From positions 3,596,001 through 3,660,000 of the forward strand of contig NZ_CP109009.1 of the NCBI RefSeq assembly GCF_036226685.1: a DNA stretch of 64,000 nucleotides, read 5' to 3'. The translations under genes and the position numbers were made by a program. The notes under the pieces are model-generated. The model worked only from the letters and a program-made list of their open reading frames with translations, was not told the origin of the DNA and did not search any database. This stretch comes from Streptomyces sp. NBC_00690. GTDB lineage: Bacteria > Actinomycetota > Actinomycetes > Streptomycetales > Streptomycetaceae. Below are positions 35,341-44,306 of this stretch, in pieces; position 1 is the first letter of the stretch; each line of letters starts with the position of its first letter.

Positions 35341-35380
35341 GCCTTTGTCGAAGCGCATCCGGATGCGCTTCGACAAAGGC
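35341..35380. repeat. Loop-less 40-bp perfect palindrome
   Basis: The half GCCTTTGTCGAAGCGCATCC (35341-35360) is followed directly by its exact reverse complement (35361-35380). It is too symmetric and too long for a typical operator, and has no loop for an efficient RNA hairpin. It lies about 290 bp upstream of the next start codon. Confidence 0.8.
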
Positions 35381-35674
35381 GTTTCGGAGGGAGTGGGACG
35401 GGGGCGGCTCCATCAACTGGGTTGATACGTACTACGGTTCAGGGGCACAGCCGACCGCGACCTTGCCCAACAGAGACCACGTTCGGCTCTCGTCCGGCTC
35501 TCGTTCCACCTAGGGCAGCCCCATCACTCGGCACAGGTGAGCCACCGCGTCCACCGCCCGCGGCGCGCGGACGGAAGGACAGGTGCCGGCAGGCTTCGGG
35601 GACGCTCAGGCGCACGTGGGGACGGAAGCTCCGCCAGGGAGAAGTCCCCCGCGCCGCGAACTCCGGAGCCGTTG

Positions 35675-36526
35675 ATGCCAGATGCCCTGTCCGCCCGCCG
35701 CAAGCCCATCACGACAGCCGCCCTCACAGTCGCCCTAGCACTCCTGGCCGTCGCCTGCCAGAACGGGAGCGATGACAAGGGAGCCACCCCTTCAGCGTCG
35801 AAGCCGCCCGCCCCCTCCTCGCCGCCAGCTCCGGGCTTCACGCCGCCAGGCACCCCGGAGTTGGTGCATGCGAAGATGCCCGGCCCCCATCACGAATTCT
35901 CCGGCCCCGCACTGGTGGAACGCGCCGTCATGGACTCGGTGAACGATCCCTCCTTCATCGTGGCCATGGATATGAGGTCCAAGAGCAACCACACCCGCGG
36001 CAGGATCACCATCAGCGGATCGGGCGACTGCGAGGGCAGGCTGTTTCGCGGCCGGGACGGCACCATGGAGATTCTCCGGAAAGACGGCCAGGCGTACCTC
36101 CGCCCAGACGAAACCATGCTGCGCACACCGGGCAAGGACGGGGTACCGGCGTACTCCCAGGCAGAAGCCGCGCTGGTCAAGGGCAAGTGGATCAAGGTTC
36201 CCAAGGCAGACGCGGAAGGCAACGCAGTCTTCGATCTCTGCGACTTCAAGAAGCTGATCCATGAGGGGTACGACCCGGACCTCCGCTACGAGCGAGCGGG
36301 CACCTTCAAGATCAGGGGCACGCGCACGGCCAGGGTGACGGCGAAGGACAGCAGTAGCCAGGTCACGTACTACATCGCGGGAAACCCCTCGCCCCGGCTC
36401 TGGCGGGTCGAACTCTCGGGCCCTGAGGGGACCGGCTATCTGGCGGTGACGGACTACCACATCCCCTTCTTCCCCCAGGAGCCCCCAGCCGGCCAGATCG
36501 TCGACCTGAGCCAGCAGCGGTCATGA
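35675..36526 (+). CDS. Predicted lipoprotein, function unknown
   Basis: A 283-residue product from ATG 35675 with GGAG seven bases upstream. A signal peptide ends in a lipobox-like LAVAC (about residues 23-27), so it is anchored on the outer face of the membrane. A Ser/Pro/Ala-rich linker precedes a compact domain (about 65-280) made mostly of predicted beta strands (GRITISGSGDCEGRLFRGRDGTMEIL; TARVTAKDSSSQVTYYIAGN), reminiscent of LppX/LprG-like folds. I cannot assign it with certainty. Confidence 0.7.
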   Translation: MPDALSARRKPITTAALTVALALLAVACQNGSDDKGATPSASKPPAPSSPPAPGFTPPGTPELVHAKMPGPHHEFSGPALVERAVMDSVNDPSFIVAMDMRSKSNHTRGRITISGSGDCEGRLFRGRDGTMEILRKDGQAYLRPDETMLRTPGKDGVPAYSQAEAALVKGKWIKVPKADAEGNAVFDLCDFKKLIHEGYDPDLRYERAGTFKIRGTRTARVTAKDSSSQVTYYIAGNPSPRLWRVELSGPEGTGYLAVTDYHIPFFPQEPPAGQIVDLSQQRS

Positions 36527-36671
36527 CCGCCGGCGGCGAAGGACACCCTCCTTCCACACCGCTCAGGTGAGCCGGGCGATGTCACGCTGCCGCACGAGCA
36601 CGACAAGTCCGGCGAGCGCGGCCGGCTGGCCGGCACGGTCCCGTGCCGGTCGGTCGGTCGGCAGTACGTCA

Positions 36672-37439
36672 TCACCCACACTGCTCCAGCATCGTGCGCT
36701 TGTCCGCCGACGTGACGGGCAATTCGTACTTCAACGCCACCTGCGCGAACCGGACGGAGTACGAACAGCGGATCGTCCTGCTCGGCGGCAGCCAGGACGC
36801 CGGTCCCGAATCGCGCTTGGCGGAGTTTGTGGCGCCCGAGACCGGCAGCAGGTTCAGTGCGTCATTGGCCAACCGCTGCCGCTTCTCCTCGTCCCAGCCG
36901 GCGGCGCCCATCTGCCAGGCGTACGACAGCGGCACCATGTGGTCTATCTGGACCTCGGTCGCCTTCGTCTTCTTCCAGGCGATGTCCTTGCCGGTGTACG
37001 GGTCGTGCAGGTTCATCGCCACGACCACACAGTCGGAACCAGCTCGGAACTGGACGTTCCGGCCATGGAGTTTCAGCAGGTCGTTGCGGGTGTCACAGCC
37101 GTTCCTCGCCAGCGGCACCCCGTCCGCGGTGTCCATCCACGCATAGCCGAACTCCTTGCGGGCGTAGCCCGTCTTCGGTCCCCGCCCCCGGGTGGGCAGT
37201 TGTGAGATCAGCTCGCGCGCCACCGTCTCGTCCTTCGTGGCGGAGATAGCGGCCAGGCCGGGCTTCGTGCCGTCGGAATCCGCCAAGGGGCTGGTGCCAT
37301 GCCCGTCGGAGGCCGAGGAATCGCCGCCAGGTGCACCGCTCCCGTCGGGAAGGCCGCTCCCCGTACAGCCCGCCAGCACGGCTGTGAGCATCAGCACCGC
37401 ACAGCCGACGGCCGGTCCCTCGGGTCTCTTCATCCGCAC
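36672..37439 (-). CDS. Secreted HNH-type nuclease lipoprotein (DUF1524 family)
   Basis: The 255-residue product has a signal peptide ending in lipobox VLAGC (about residues 21-25) and a Gly/Ser-rich spacer. The catalytic domain from about residue 75 on has the motifs GYARKEFGYAW, RNGCDTRNDLL, YTGKDIAW and VQIDHMVPLSYAWQMGA with following ANDALNLLPVSGATNSAKRDSGPASW. The DHMVPL His and the later N/H-like residues define the GmrSD C-terminal/HNH nuclease family, which cleaves DNA outside the cell. Start: GTG at 37439 or ATG two codons in; neither has a strong ribosome-binding site. Confidence 0.82.
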   Translation of the reverse strand: MRMKRPEGPAVGCAVLMLTAVLAGCTGSGLPDGSGAPGGDSSASDGHGTSPLADSDGTKPGLAAISATKDETVARELISQLPTRGRGPKTGYARKEFGYAWMDTADGVPLARNGCDTRNDLLKLHGRNVQFRAGSDCVVVAMNLHDPYTGKDIAWKKTKATEVQIDHMVPLSYAWQMGAAGWDEEKRQRLANDALNLLPVSGATNSAKRDSGPASWLPPSRTIRCSYSVRFAQVALKYELPVTSADKRTMLEQCG

Positions 37440-37612
37440 AGGCTACTGAGCGGGCACCAGTTCCCGTTCTGGGCGGTTCGGTTCACCGTACGTCCGGCGG
37501 GCCGGATCGCTTCCGTACGCCCCTCCAGCGCACCCGTCGCGACCTGCGGCAGCGCCACCCCTTCCGGTCATCCTGAATGGAAGAGGAACTTCCGCATCTG
37601 GAGGAGATGCTG

Positions 37613-38002
37613 ATGGACCGCTCACTGGTCGTCACCATGGCCGCCATGACCGCCCTCACCGGCGGGATGGCCCTGGCGGCCGTCCAGTCGGACGGGAGCC
37701 CTGATCCCGCGAAGAACCGCACCGCCGACAGCGGGACGGCATCCCTGAGGGTCCTCGCCCCCACCCATCGACTCTTCGGCGACGCCGTGCTGCTCGGGCC
37801 CGGGCAGAGCGGTAGCGCCCACGTCAGCTGCCCGACGGGGCAGGTCCCGAGCGGCGGGGGTGTGTCCAACGGCAACACGTTCGTCCATCTCACCGACGGC
37901 TTCGCGACCGGCCCCCTGTGGGTCGCCCGCGGCAAGAACACCGACCGAGCCGACCCCCACCCCCTTCGAGCCTTCGTGATCTGTACGGAGTCCCGGCGCT
38001 GA
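37613..38002 (+). CDS. Small secreted protein, function unknown
   Basis: The 129-residue product starts at ATG 37613, with GGAGGAG seven bases upstream. A hydrophobic N-terminal signal (LVVTMAAMTALTGGMALAAV, about residues 5-24) is followed by an exported domain with two Cys (SCPTGQVPSGGGVSNG... and FVICTESRR) that could form a disulfide. A Gly-rich turn follows the first Cys. No family recognised. Confidence 0.6.
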   Translation: MDRSLVVTMAAMTALTGGMALAAVQSDGSPDPAKNRTADSGTASLRVLAPTHRLFGDAVLLGPGQSGSAHVSCPTGQVPSGGGVSNGNTFVHLTDGFATGPLWVARGKNTDRADPHPLRAFVICTESRR

Positions 38003-38068
38003 CGCCCGTTGTCAGTGCCCGGTGCCACCATGGGAACACCTCAGCGGAAAAGGCACGGGAGAACCACC

Positions 38069-38479
38069 ATGGGCACCTGGGACATCGGGCACTTCGACAA
38101 CGACACCGCCGCCGACTTCGGCGGCAGGATCGACGACACCCCCGCGGACCAGCGGGCCGATCTGCTCGCCGACCTCCTGCGGCACGTCACGGCCGCCGAG
38201 GACTTCCTCGACAGCGACGACGGGGCGCAGGCCATCGCCGCGGCGGCCCTGATAGCGGCGCAGTGCCCCGGCGGCGAGCCGGTCACCACGGCGTACGGAC
38301 CCAAGAAGGCCCTGCCCGAGCTTCCCGTCTCCCTGCGTCCGCTCGCCGTCGGCGCCCTCGATCGAGTGCTGGCCGAGGACTCCGAGTTGGTGGAGCTCTG
38401 GGGCGAGACCTCAGACATCGGCCCGTGGCGGAAGGGCGTCGAGAGCCTGCGTCAGACGCTGAGCGAAGCCAGCGCCTGA
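38069..38479 (+). CDS. DUF4259 family protein
   Basis: A 136-residue cytosolic protein beginning MGTWDIGHFDNDTAADFGGRI, the hallmark of the DUF4259 family, with the helical C-terminus (AEDFLDSDDGAQAIAAAALIAAQ; SELVELWGETSDIGPWRKGVESLR). ATG at 38069 follows GGGAG by seven bases; earlier in-frame starts have no ribosome-binding site. DUF4259 proteins are small and of unknown function; some sit near toxin-immunity or stress genes. Confidence 0.82.
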   Translation: MGTWDIGHFDNDTAADFGGRIDDTPADQRADLLADLLRHVTAAEDFLDSDDGAQAIAAAALIAAQCPGGEPVTTAYGPKKALPELPVSLRPLAVGALDRVLAEDSELVELWGETSDIGPWRKGVESLRQTLSEASA

Positions 38480-38543
38480 CACACCTCTCCTGCGCGGGCC
38501 CGTCCGGACATCCAGGACCCGTGCGATCTGGGGGCCCGCGCGC

Positions 38544-41500
38544 TCACGACCCGAGGATCGTCGTCAGGAACTCGCCCGTCCATGCGAGCAGTTCCCGACC
38601 GACGACCGGCTTGCCGCCGATCTTCCCGGACGCGGGCCGCGGCACTAGCACCTGGCGCGCGGCCGGTTTGATCACCGAACGGGGATGCAGCCGCTTGAGC
38701 CGAAGCTCCTGGGACTCGCGCAACTCCACCGGGGCGAAACGGATGTTCGACCCCTGGAGGACGATCTCCGAGACACCGCAGGACCGCGCCAGCATCCGCA
38801 ACCCGGCGACCAGCAACAGGTTCTCCACCGGCTCGGGGAGCTTGCCGTACCGGTCGATGATCTCCTCACGCACCGCCTTGATGTCCTCCTCCGTGTTGAC
38901 AGAGGCGATCGAGCGGTACACCTGGAGCCTCAACCGCTCACCGGGCGCGTAGTCGTGCGGGACGTGTGCGTCCACGGGCAGCTCGATCTTGACCTCAAGC
39001 GGCGGCTCCTCCTGCACGCCGCCTTCCAGCGAGGTGCGGTAGTCCGCGACCGCTTCGCCGACCATCCGGACGTAGAGGTCGAAGCCGACACCCGCGATGT
39101 GTCCGGACTGCTCACCGCCGAGGAGGTTGCCCGCGCCGCGGATCTCCAGGTCCTTCATCGCCACATACATGCCCGCGCCCATCTCGGTGTGCTGGGCGAT
39201 GGTGGCGAGCCGCTCGTGCGCGGTCTCGGTCAGCGGCTTCTCCGGCGGATAGAGGAAGTAGGCGTAGCCCCGCTCCCGCCCCCGGCCGACCCGTCCGCGC
39301 AACTGGTGCAGCTGCGAGAGGCCGAAGTTGTCGCCGCGTTCCACGATGAGTGTGTTGGCGTTGGAGATGTCGATGCCGGACTCCACGATCGTCGTCGAGA
39401 CCAGCACGTCGAACTTCTTCTCCCAGAAGTCCACCACCACCTGTTCCAACGACGATTCCGTCATCTGCCCGTGGGCGGTCGCGATCCGCGCCTCCGGCAC
39501 GATGTCCCGCAGCCTGGCCGTGGCCCGGTCGATCGACTCCACCCGGTTGTGGATGTAGAAGACCTGCCCCTCGCGCAGCAGTTCACGGCGGATGGCCGCA
39601 CCGATCTGCTTCTCCTCGTACGGGCCGACGAACGTCAGCACCGGATGGCGCTCCTCCGGCGGGGTGGTGATCGTCGACATCTCGCGGATGCCGGTCACCG
39701 CCATCTCCAACGTCCGCGGGATCGGGGTCGCTGACATCGTCAGCACATCCACATTGGCCCGCAGCTTCTTCAACTGCTCCTTGTGCTCGACGCCGAACCG
39801 CTGCTCCTCGTCGACGATGACGAGCCCGAGGTCCTTGAACTTCGTCTCGGACGAGAACAGCCGGTGGGTGCCGATGACGATGTCGACGGCGCCCTCCCGC
39901 AGCCCCTGCAACGTCGCCTTGGCGTCCGCGTCGGACTGGAACCGCGAGAGCGCGCGGACGACCACGGGGAACTGCGAGTACCGCTCGGAGAAGGTGCCGA
40001 AGTGCTGCTGCACCAACAGGGTCGTCGGCACCAGGACGGCCACCTGCTTGCCGTCCTGCACCGCCTTGAACGCGGCCCGCACCGCGATCTCCGTCTTGCC
40101 GTAGCCCACGTCACCGCAGACCAGCCGGTCCATCGGGACCGTCTTCTCCATGTCCTCCTTGACCTCGGCGATCGTGGAGAGCTGGTCGGGGGTCTCGACG
40201 TACGGGAAGGCGTCCTCCAACTCCCGCTGCCAGGGGGTGTCCGGGCCGAACGCGTGCCCGGGGGCCGCCATCCGGGCCGAGTACAGCCGGATGAGGTCCG
40301 CCGCGATCTCCTTGACGGCCTTCTTGGCCCGTGCCTTGGTCTTGGTCCAGTCGGCGCCGCCAAGCCGGTGCAGCGTGGGGGCCTCGCCGCCCACGTACTT
40401 GGTGATCTGCTCCAACTGGTCCGTGGGGATGTACAGCCGGTCGCCGGGCTGGCCGCGCTTGGCGGGCGCGTACTCGACCACCAGGTACTCGCGGGTCGCG
40501 CCCTGGACCGTGCGCTGCACCATCTCCACATAGCGGCCGACACCGTGCTGCTCGTGGACGATGTAGTCGCCGGTCTCCAGCGTCAGCGGGTCGATCGTCT
40601 TACGGCGGCGGGTCGGCATCCGCTGGCCGTCCTTGCCGGCGGCCTTCTGACCCGACAGATCCGTCTCGGTGAGGACGGCGAGCTTAAGACCCGGGTCGAT
40701 GAAGCCGTAGTCGATGGAGCCGCAGGCGACCTGGACCAGGGACGGCGAGATCTCGGTGAGGCTCGCCTCCAGCCTGGCCGGAATGCCCTCACCGCTCAGC
40801 ACCTCCGCGGTACGGGCCGCGGGGCCGTGCGCCTCGGTGACGTAGACCGTGCGCCAGCCGCTCGCCAGCCACCCCTTGGTGTCGGCGAGCGCCCGGGCGG
40901 TGTCGCCGCGGTACGACTCGGGGGCGTGCATCCCCAGTTTGATCGTGCTCTCGGACAGTTCCTCGTCGGCGGCGAACGGCGAAACCGTCCACCACATCAC
41001 ATCCAGCTCCCGGGCCCTGTCCCGGACGTCGGCGATGCCCCACAGCGAGGCCGCGCCCACATCGATGGGAGCCTCGCCGCCGCCGGCCGTGGCCGCCCAG
41101 GACGCCTGGAGGAACTCCTGGCTGGTCGCCACCAGGTCGGCGGCCCTGGTCCGCACCCGCTCGGGGTCGCAGACCACCGCCATCGAACCCTTGGGCAGCA
41201 CGTCCAACAGCAGTTCCATCTCGTCGACCAGCACCGGCGCCAGCGACTCCATGCCCTCGACGGCGATGCCTTCCGCGAGCTTGCCAAGCAGTTCGCCGAG
41301 CTCGGGGTGGGACTCGGCGAGTGCCGCCGCCCGCCGCCGCACCTCGTCGGTCAGCAGCAGCTCACGGCAGGGCGGCGCCCACAGCCCGTGCTCGGCGACC
41401 TCCAACGAACGCTGGTCGGCGATCTTGAAGTAGCGGATCTCCTCGACGTCGTCGCCCCAGAACTCCACCCGGAGCGGATGCTCCTCGGTCGGCGGGAAGA

Positions 41501-42074
41501 CATCCAGGATGCCGCCGCGCACGGCGAACTCGCCGCGCTTCTCGACCAGCTCCACCCGGGAGTACGCGGCTGCCGCCAGGGCGTCCACCACGTCCCCGAG
41601 ATCGGCCTGCTGCCCGGAGCGCAACGCCACGGGCTCCAGCTCCCCCAGCCCCTTGACCTGCGGCTGGAGCACGGAACGGATCGGTGCGACCACGACGGAG
41701 ACCGGACCTGCGGAGGGGTCGTCGACGGACGGATGGGTGAGCCGGCGCAGCACGGCAAGCCGGCGTCCGACGGTGTCCGAGCGGGGGGAGAGCCGCTCGT
41801 GGGGCAGCGTCTCCCACGACGGGTACTCGACGATGCCGTCCTCGGGGAGCAGCGAGCGCAGGGCGGCGGCGAGGTCCTCCGCCTCCCGCCCGGTCGCGGT
41901 GACGGCGAGGACGGTACGCCCGGTGCCCCGCGCCAGCGCGGCCACGGCGAACGGTCGGGCCGCTGGCGGACCGACCAGATCCATGTGCCCGGGGCCGGGG
42001 CCCCGGGCTGCCTGCACCGCCTCGGCAAGCGCAGGGTCGCGGACGACGGCATCGAGGAGACCGTGCAGGCTCAT
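38544..42074 (-). CDS. mfd: Transcription-repair coupling factor Mfd
   Basis: Removes RNA polymerase stalled at DNA lesions and recruits the UvrAB repair machinery. The 1176-residue protein has the N-terminal UvrB-homology modules (about 1-350), the polymerase-interaction domain (about 490-560, TGDYIVHEQHGVGRYV...), and the SF2 translocase with Walker A CGDVGYGKTE and DEEQRF (VIVDEEQRFGVEHKEQL), then motifs HGQMTE and QLRGRVGRGRERGYAY. A C-terminal TRCF domain ends the protein. Start ATG at 42074; the upstream frame lacks ribosome-binding support. Divergent from the XRE gene. Confidence 0.95.
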   Translation of the reverse strand: MSLHGLLDAVVRDPALAEAVQAARGPGPGHMDLVGPPAARPFAVAALARGTGRTVLAVTATGREAEDLAAALRSLLPEDGIVEYPSWETLPHERLSPRSDTVGRRLAVLRRLTHPSVDDPSAGPVSVVVAPIRSVLQPQVKGLGELEPVALRSGQQADLGDVVDALAAAAYSRVELVEKRGEFAVRGGILDVFPPTEEHPLRVEFWGDDVEEIRYFKIADQRSLEVAEHGLWAPPCRELLLTDEVRRRAAALAESHPELGELLGKLAEGIAVEGMESLAPVLVDEMELLLDVLPKGSMAVVCDPERVRTRAADLVATSQEFLQASWAATAGGGEAPIDVGAASLWGIADVRDRARELDVMWWTVSPFAADEELSESTIKLGMHAPESYRGDTARALADTKGWLASGWRTVYVTEAHGPAARTAEVLSGEGIPARLEASLTEISPSLVQVACGSIDYGFIDPGLKLAVLTETDLSGQKAAGKDGQRMPTRRRKTIDPLTLETGDYIVHEQHGVGRYVEMVQRTVQGATREYLVVEYAPAKRGQPGDRLYIPTDQLEQITKYVGGEAPTLHRLGGADWTKTKARAKKAVKEIAADLIRLYSARMAAPGHAFGPDTPWQRELEDAFPYVETPDQLSTIAEVKEDMEKTVPMDRLVCGDVGYGKTEIAVRAAFKAVQDGKQVAVLVPTTLLVQQHFGTFSERYSQFPVVVRALSRFQSDADAKATLQGLREGAVDIVIGTHRLFSSETKFKDLGLVIVDEEQRFGVEHKEQLKKLRANVDVLTMSATPIPRTLEMAVTGIREMSTITTPPEERHPVLTFVGPYEEKQIGAAIRRELLREGQVFYIHNRVESIDRATARLRDIVPEARIATAHGQMTESSLEQVVVDFWEKKFDVLVSTTIVESGIDISNANTLIVERGDNFGLSQLHQLRGRVGRGRERGYAYFLYPPEKPLTETAHERLATIAQHTEMGAGMYVAMKDLEIRGAGNLLGGEQSGHIAGVGFDLYVRMVGEAVADYRTSLEGGVQEEPPLEVKIELPVDAHVPHDYAPGERLRLQVYRSIASVNTEEDIKAVREEIIDRYGKLPEPVENLLLVAGLRMLARSCGVSEIVLQGSNIRFAPVELRESQELRLKRLHPRSVIKPAARQVLVPRPASGKIGGKPVVGRELLAWTGEFLTTILGS

Positions 42075-42294
42075 GAAAGGGTTTCCGTCCCGGGGGTGCG
42101 CAACACAAATGACCCGACACGTCCAACGGGCCGGGGCTCTCCAGCGTACGCCCGCAGGGGACACACCCGCCTCCGCTGCGACCCGCGCCGGGGATGGGGG
42201 CCGGTGGCCCCCACGCCGGGTGAGCCATGGTGGCCGGGTGGTCCGGCACTGGACGATGCCGGTCGACAGACGTACTCAACGTGTCCGCCGACCG

Positions 42295-42300
42295 TACCCT
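42295..42300 (+). promoter_or_regulatory. -10 element placing the XRE start codon at the mRNA 5' end
   Basis: TACCCT is followed by six bases (CTGTAC) and then the ATG. There is no ribosome-binding site, so a leaderless message is likely, as for P450 and mazG. Confidence 0.5.
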
Positions 42301-42306
42301 CTGTAC

Positions 42307-43518
42307 ATGGCTGAGCACCTGGGAGACCGGTTGGGCCGGCTGCGGCGGCTTGCCGACCAGACGCAAGAAGGTCTGGCGGAGCGGTCGGGCGTATCCGTGG
42401 ACGTGATCCGGAAGCTGGAGCAGAGGCGCAAGCACAGTGCTCGGCTGCCCACCCTCCACTCCCTGGCCAGAGGGCTGGGCGTGGAGCTCACCGCGCTCTT
42501 GGGCGATCCGCCCGGCGTCCCTTCCAACGGGGAGGCCGACCCGCCCCAGTTGGTCGCGGTGCGCCGGGCGATCATGCCTCCGCTGTTCGCGCCGCTCGCG
42601 GAGCCGACCGGCGCCGACGCCCTGACCCTGCCACTGGTCAAAGCGGCGATCGCCGAAGGGTGGACGCTCTACCACCGCGCAGAATTCGGCCCGCTGATGG
42701 ACGCCCTACCCGGAGTCCTCGCCGATGCCCGGTTCCTCGCTGCGGTGGGCACGGCGGACCAGCGTGCAGCCGGCCAGGCCGCCCTGGGGAAGGCACTCCA
42801 ACTCGGCGGCCATCTTGCCATTCGTCTCGGCAAGACCGATCTGGCGCTATCGGCTCTGGAGCGGGCGATGGCCGCAGCAGAGCAGTCGTCGGACCCGCTG
42901 CTCGCTCCGATGGTCAGCAACTCGGTGGCGTGGAACTACCAACGCCAAAATCGCCTGCCCGATGCCGAACGGCTCGCAGTGCACGCTGCCGATTCCCTCG
43001 GCCGGGAGGGTGTCACCACCACGGAGGCAATGCGGGTCTGGGGTGGGCTGGTGATGTCCGCCGCAACGAGCGTGGCTCGCAGCGGCGACTATGAAACGGC
43101 CGGCAGCATGATGCACACGGCCGAGGACGCGGCAGGCCGGCTCGGCGGGCTTCCCTCTGCTACGGACGGCCGGATGGTGTCGGTGTTCAGCCGGTCCTCC
43201 GTGCGTATCGAGCGGGTCCGTCTGGCGGTGCAGCACGCCCGCCCGGACGAGGCCCTGACCCTCGCACGGGGAATGCGACTGAGTCCGGATACGCCCGTGT
43301 CGTGGCGGACCTGGTTGCTCTTGGACGTCGCCCGAGCGCACACGGACCTGGGTAACGCCGAAGGAGCCGTCCAGGCCCTGCAGTCACTGCTTCGTGCGGC
43401 TCCTGGCTGGATGCGCCATCACACGCTCGCGGTGTCGATAGTGAGTGATCTCTGGGCCGGATCCGTTCATCCGCCGGGGCTACGGACGCTTGCGGAGTTC
43501 CTTGGCGTCACCACCTAA
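42307..43518 (+). CDS. XRE-family regulator with TPR-like C-terminus
   Basis: A 403-residue DNA-binding protein. The N-terminal helix-turn-helix (RLGRLRRLADQTQEGLAERSGVSVDVIRKLEQRRKHSARLPTLHSLARGLGVE, about 6-60) is of the XRE class. The remaining about 330 residues are helical repeats (e.g. GQAALGKALQLGGHLAIRLGKTDLALSALERAMAAAEQ) of the tetratricopeptide type, common in streptomycete regulators that bind a small peptide or partner protein. ATG at 42307 has no ribosome-binding site but a -10 element six bases before it. Two small genes follow on the same strand. Confidence 0.8.
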   Translation: MAEHLGDRLGRLRRLADQTQEGLAERSGVSVDVIRKLEQRRKHSARLPTLHSLARGLGVELTALLGDPPGVPSNGEADPPQLVAVRRAIMPPLFAPLAEPTGADALTLPLVKAAIAEGWTLYHRAEFGPLMDALPGVLADARFLAAVGTADQRAAGQAALGKALQLGGHLAIRLGKTDLALSALERAMAAAEQSSDPLLAPMVSNSVAWNYQRQNRLPDAERLAVHAADSLGREGVTTTEAMRVWGGLVMSAATSVARSGDYETAGSMMHTAEDAAGRLGGLPSATDGRMVSVFSRSSVRIERVRLAVQHARPDEALTLARGMRLSPDTPVSWRTWLLLDVARAHTDLGNAEGAVQALQSLLRAAPGWMRHHTLAVSIVSDLWAGSVHPPGLRTLAEFLGVTT

Positions 43519-43618
43519 TAGCCCAGCGGAAACTGGGACGTTCCGTCCCTGTCGGGTCCCTGCTCCTGAACGAAATGGTTCTGGTGTAAGAGATCGGACG
43601 GAAGGGACGGCCAGAGCG

Positions 43619-43756
43619 ATGACCGGCAAGAGTGCGCTGAGACAACCCGACGCGGCGATCCTCCTGCACGCCATACACGTACCGGTCCGTCCCAGGGCCG
43701 ACTGGCGGATCTCAGGGCGAGCGGGGGCGGGACATGGTCCATCCACCCGACGGTGA
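43619..43756 (+). CDS. Small 45-residue protein downstream of the XRE regulator
   Basis: From ATG 43619 to TGA 43756. Only a distant AAGGGA lies upstream. The predicted peptide MTGKSALRQPDAAILLHAIH... is short, with the middle rich in Arg and Pro, and it overlaps the start of the next gene by 23 bases, implying translational coupling. A peptide-type partner of the XRE regulator is possible but unproven. It may not be a real gene. Confidence 0.4.
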   Translation: MTGKSALRQPDAAILLHAIHVPVRPRADWRISGRAGAGHGPSTRR

Positions 43757-44198
43757 CGGCCGCCAGGTCTGTGGCTCTCTCGCCGTCATGCCCATGCCGC
43801 TCGCCGCGCAGATGATGCGGCTGGCGCCCGATGCGGGCGATCCGCTCTACGTGGAGACATTCCTGCGCTGCAAGTTGGAGGAGCACGCGCAGGGGCGTCA
43901 CTACGACCTGGTGTGGCAGTTGGACGACGCGCGGCGGGGCGAGATGTGGGCGGTGTGGACAGATGGCCGCGCGCCCGAAGTCGTGCTCCTGCTGCCGGAC
44001 TGCCCCGCCCACAACGGGTGGTCGGCTCAGGATGAGGAAGCCTGCACCCTCTTCGCCCGACACCCGGGGCGGCACAGCTACGACCTGTGCGATCCGGAGA
44101 TCGAAGCGCTCAGCCAGGCCCCCGGATACCACCGTCTGAGCGAGGAGATCGACGCCCTCATCGCGGCCTGGCGGCAGAACGTACAAGGCGACCGGTAG
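43734..44198 (+). CDS. Hypothetical protein downstream of the XRE regulator
   Basis: 154 residues from ATG 43734, overlapping the small upstream frame. The core is a mixed alpha/beta domain with acidic and His/Cys residues (DPLYVETFLRCKLEEHAQGRHYDLVWQLDDARRGEMWAVWTDGRAPEVVLLLPDCPAHNGW). Its end is helical (LSEEIDALIAAWRQNV). A later in-frame Met at 43788 has no ribosome-binding site either. No family recognised. It is convergent with the second ABC exporter. Confidence 0.6.
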   Translation: MVHPPDGDGRQVCGSLAVMPMPLAAQMMRLAPDAGDPLYVETFLRCKLEEHAQGRHYDLVWQLDDARRGEMWAVWTDGRAPEVVLLLPDCPAHNGWSAQDEEACTLFARHPGRHSYDLCDPEIEALSQAPGYHRLSEEIDALIAAWRQNVQGDR

Positions 44199-44228
44199 CG
44201 GTCGTACGACCCGGTGCGGGCACAACGC

Positions 44229-44269
44229 ACGGCCCCGGGGTGCGGTTCCTCCGCGCACCCCGGGGCCGT
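44229..44269. terminator. Bidirectional hairpin terminator
   Basis: A perfect 16-bp stem (44229-44244 with 44254-44269) with a nine-base loop, between the convergent 43734 gene and the ABC permease. Confidence 0.85.
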
Positions 44270-44306
44270 CCCCCGTTACCGCAGCCCCGGAGGGCTTCCC
44301 GTCGCC

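Larger units (their letters stand above)
35139..35674. other. Intergenic region with two long inverted repeats
   Basis: This 536-bp stretch holds the 19-bp-stem terminator at 35174-35214, a loop-less 40-bp palindrome at 35341-35380, and the upstream region of the lipoprotein gene. I see no gene; short open frames over the palindrome merely read the same amino acids on both strands. Confidence 0.55.

Noticed and set aside
35089..35425. Short frames on both strands over the 40-bp palindrome
   Set aside because: They encode the same residues only because the DNA is palindromic; no start signals.
40675..40700. TTA codon in mfd (bldA dependence)
   Set aside because: The TTAAG here is read as CTT AAG in the mfd frame.
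39783..42314. Very long open frame (over 800 codons) on the + strand opposite mfd
   Set aside because: It is the mirror of the mfd codon pattern in high-GC DNA; the protein is His/Arg/Gly-biased with no domain, and mfd is certain.
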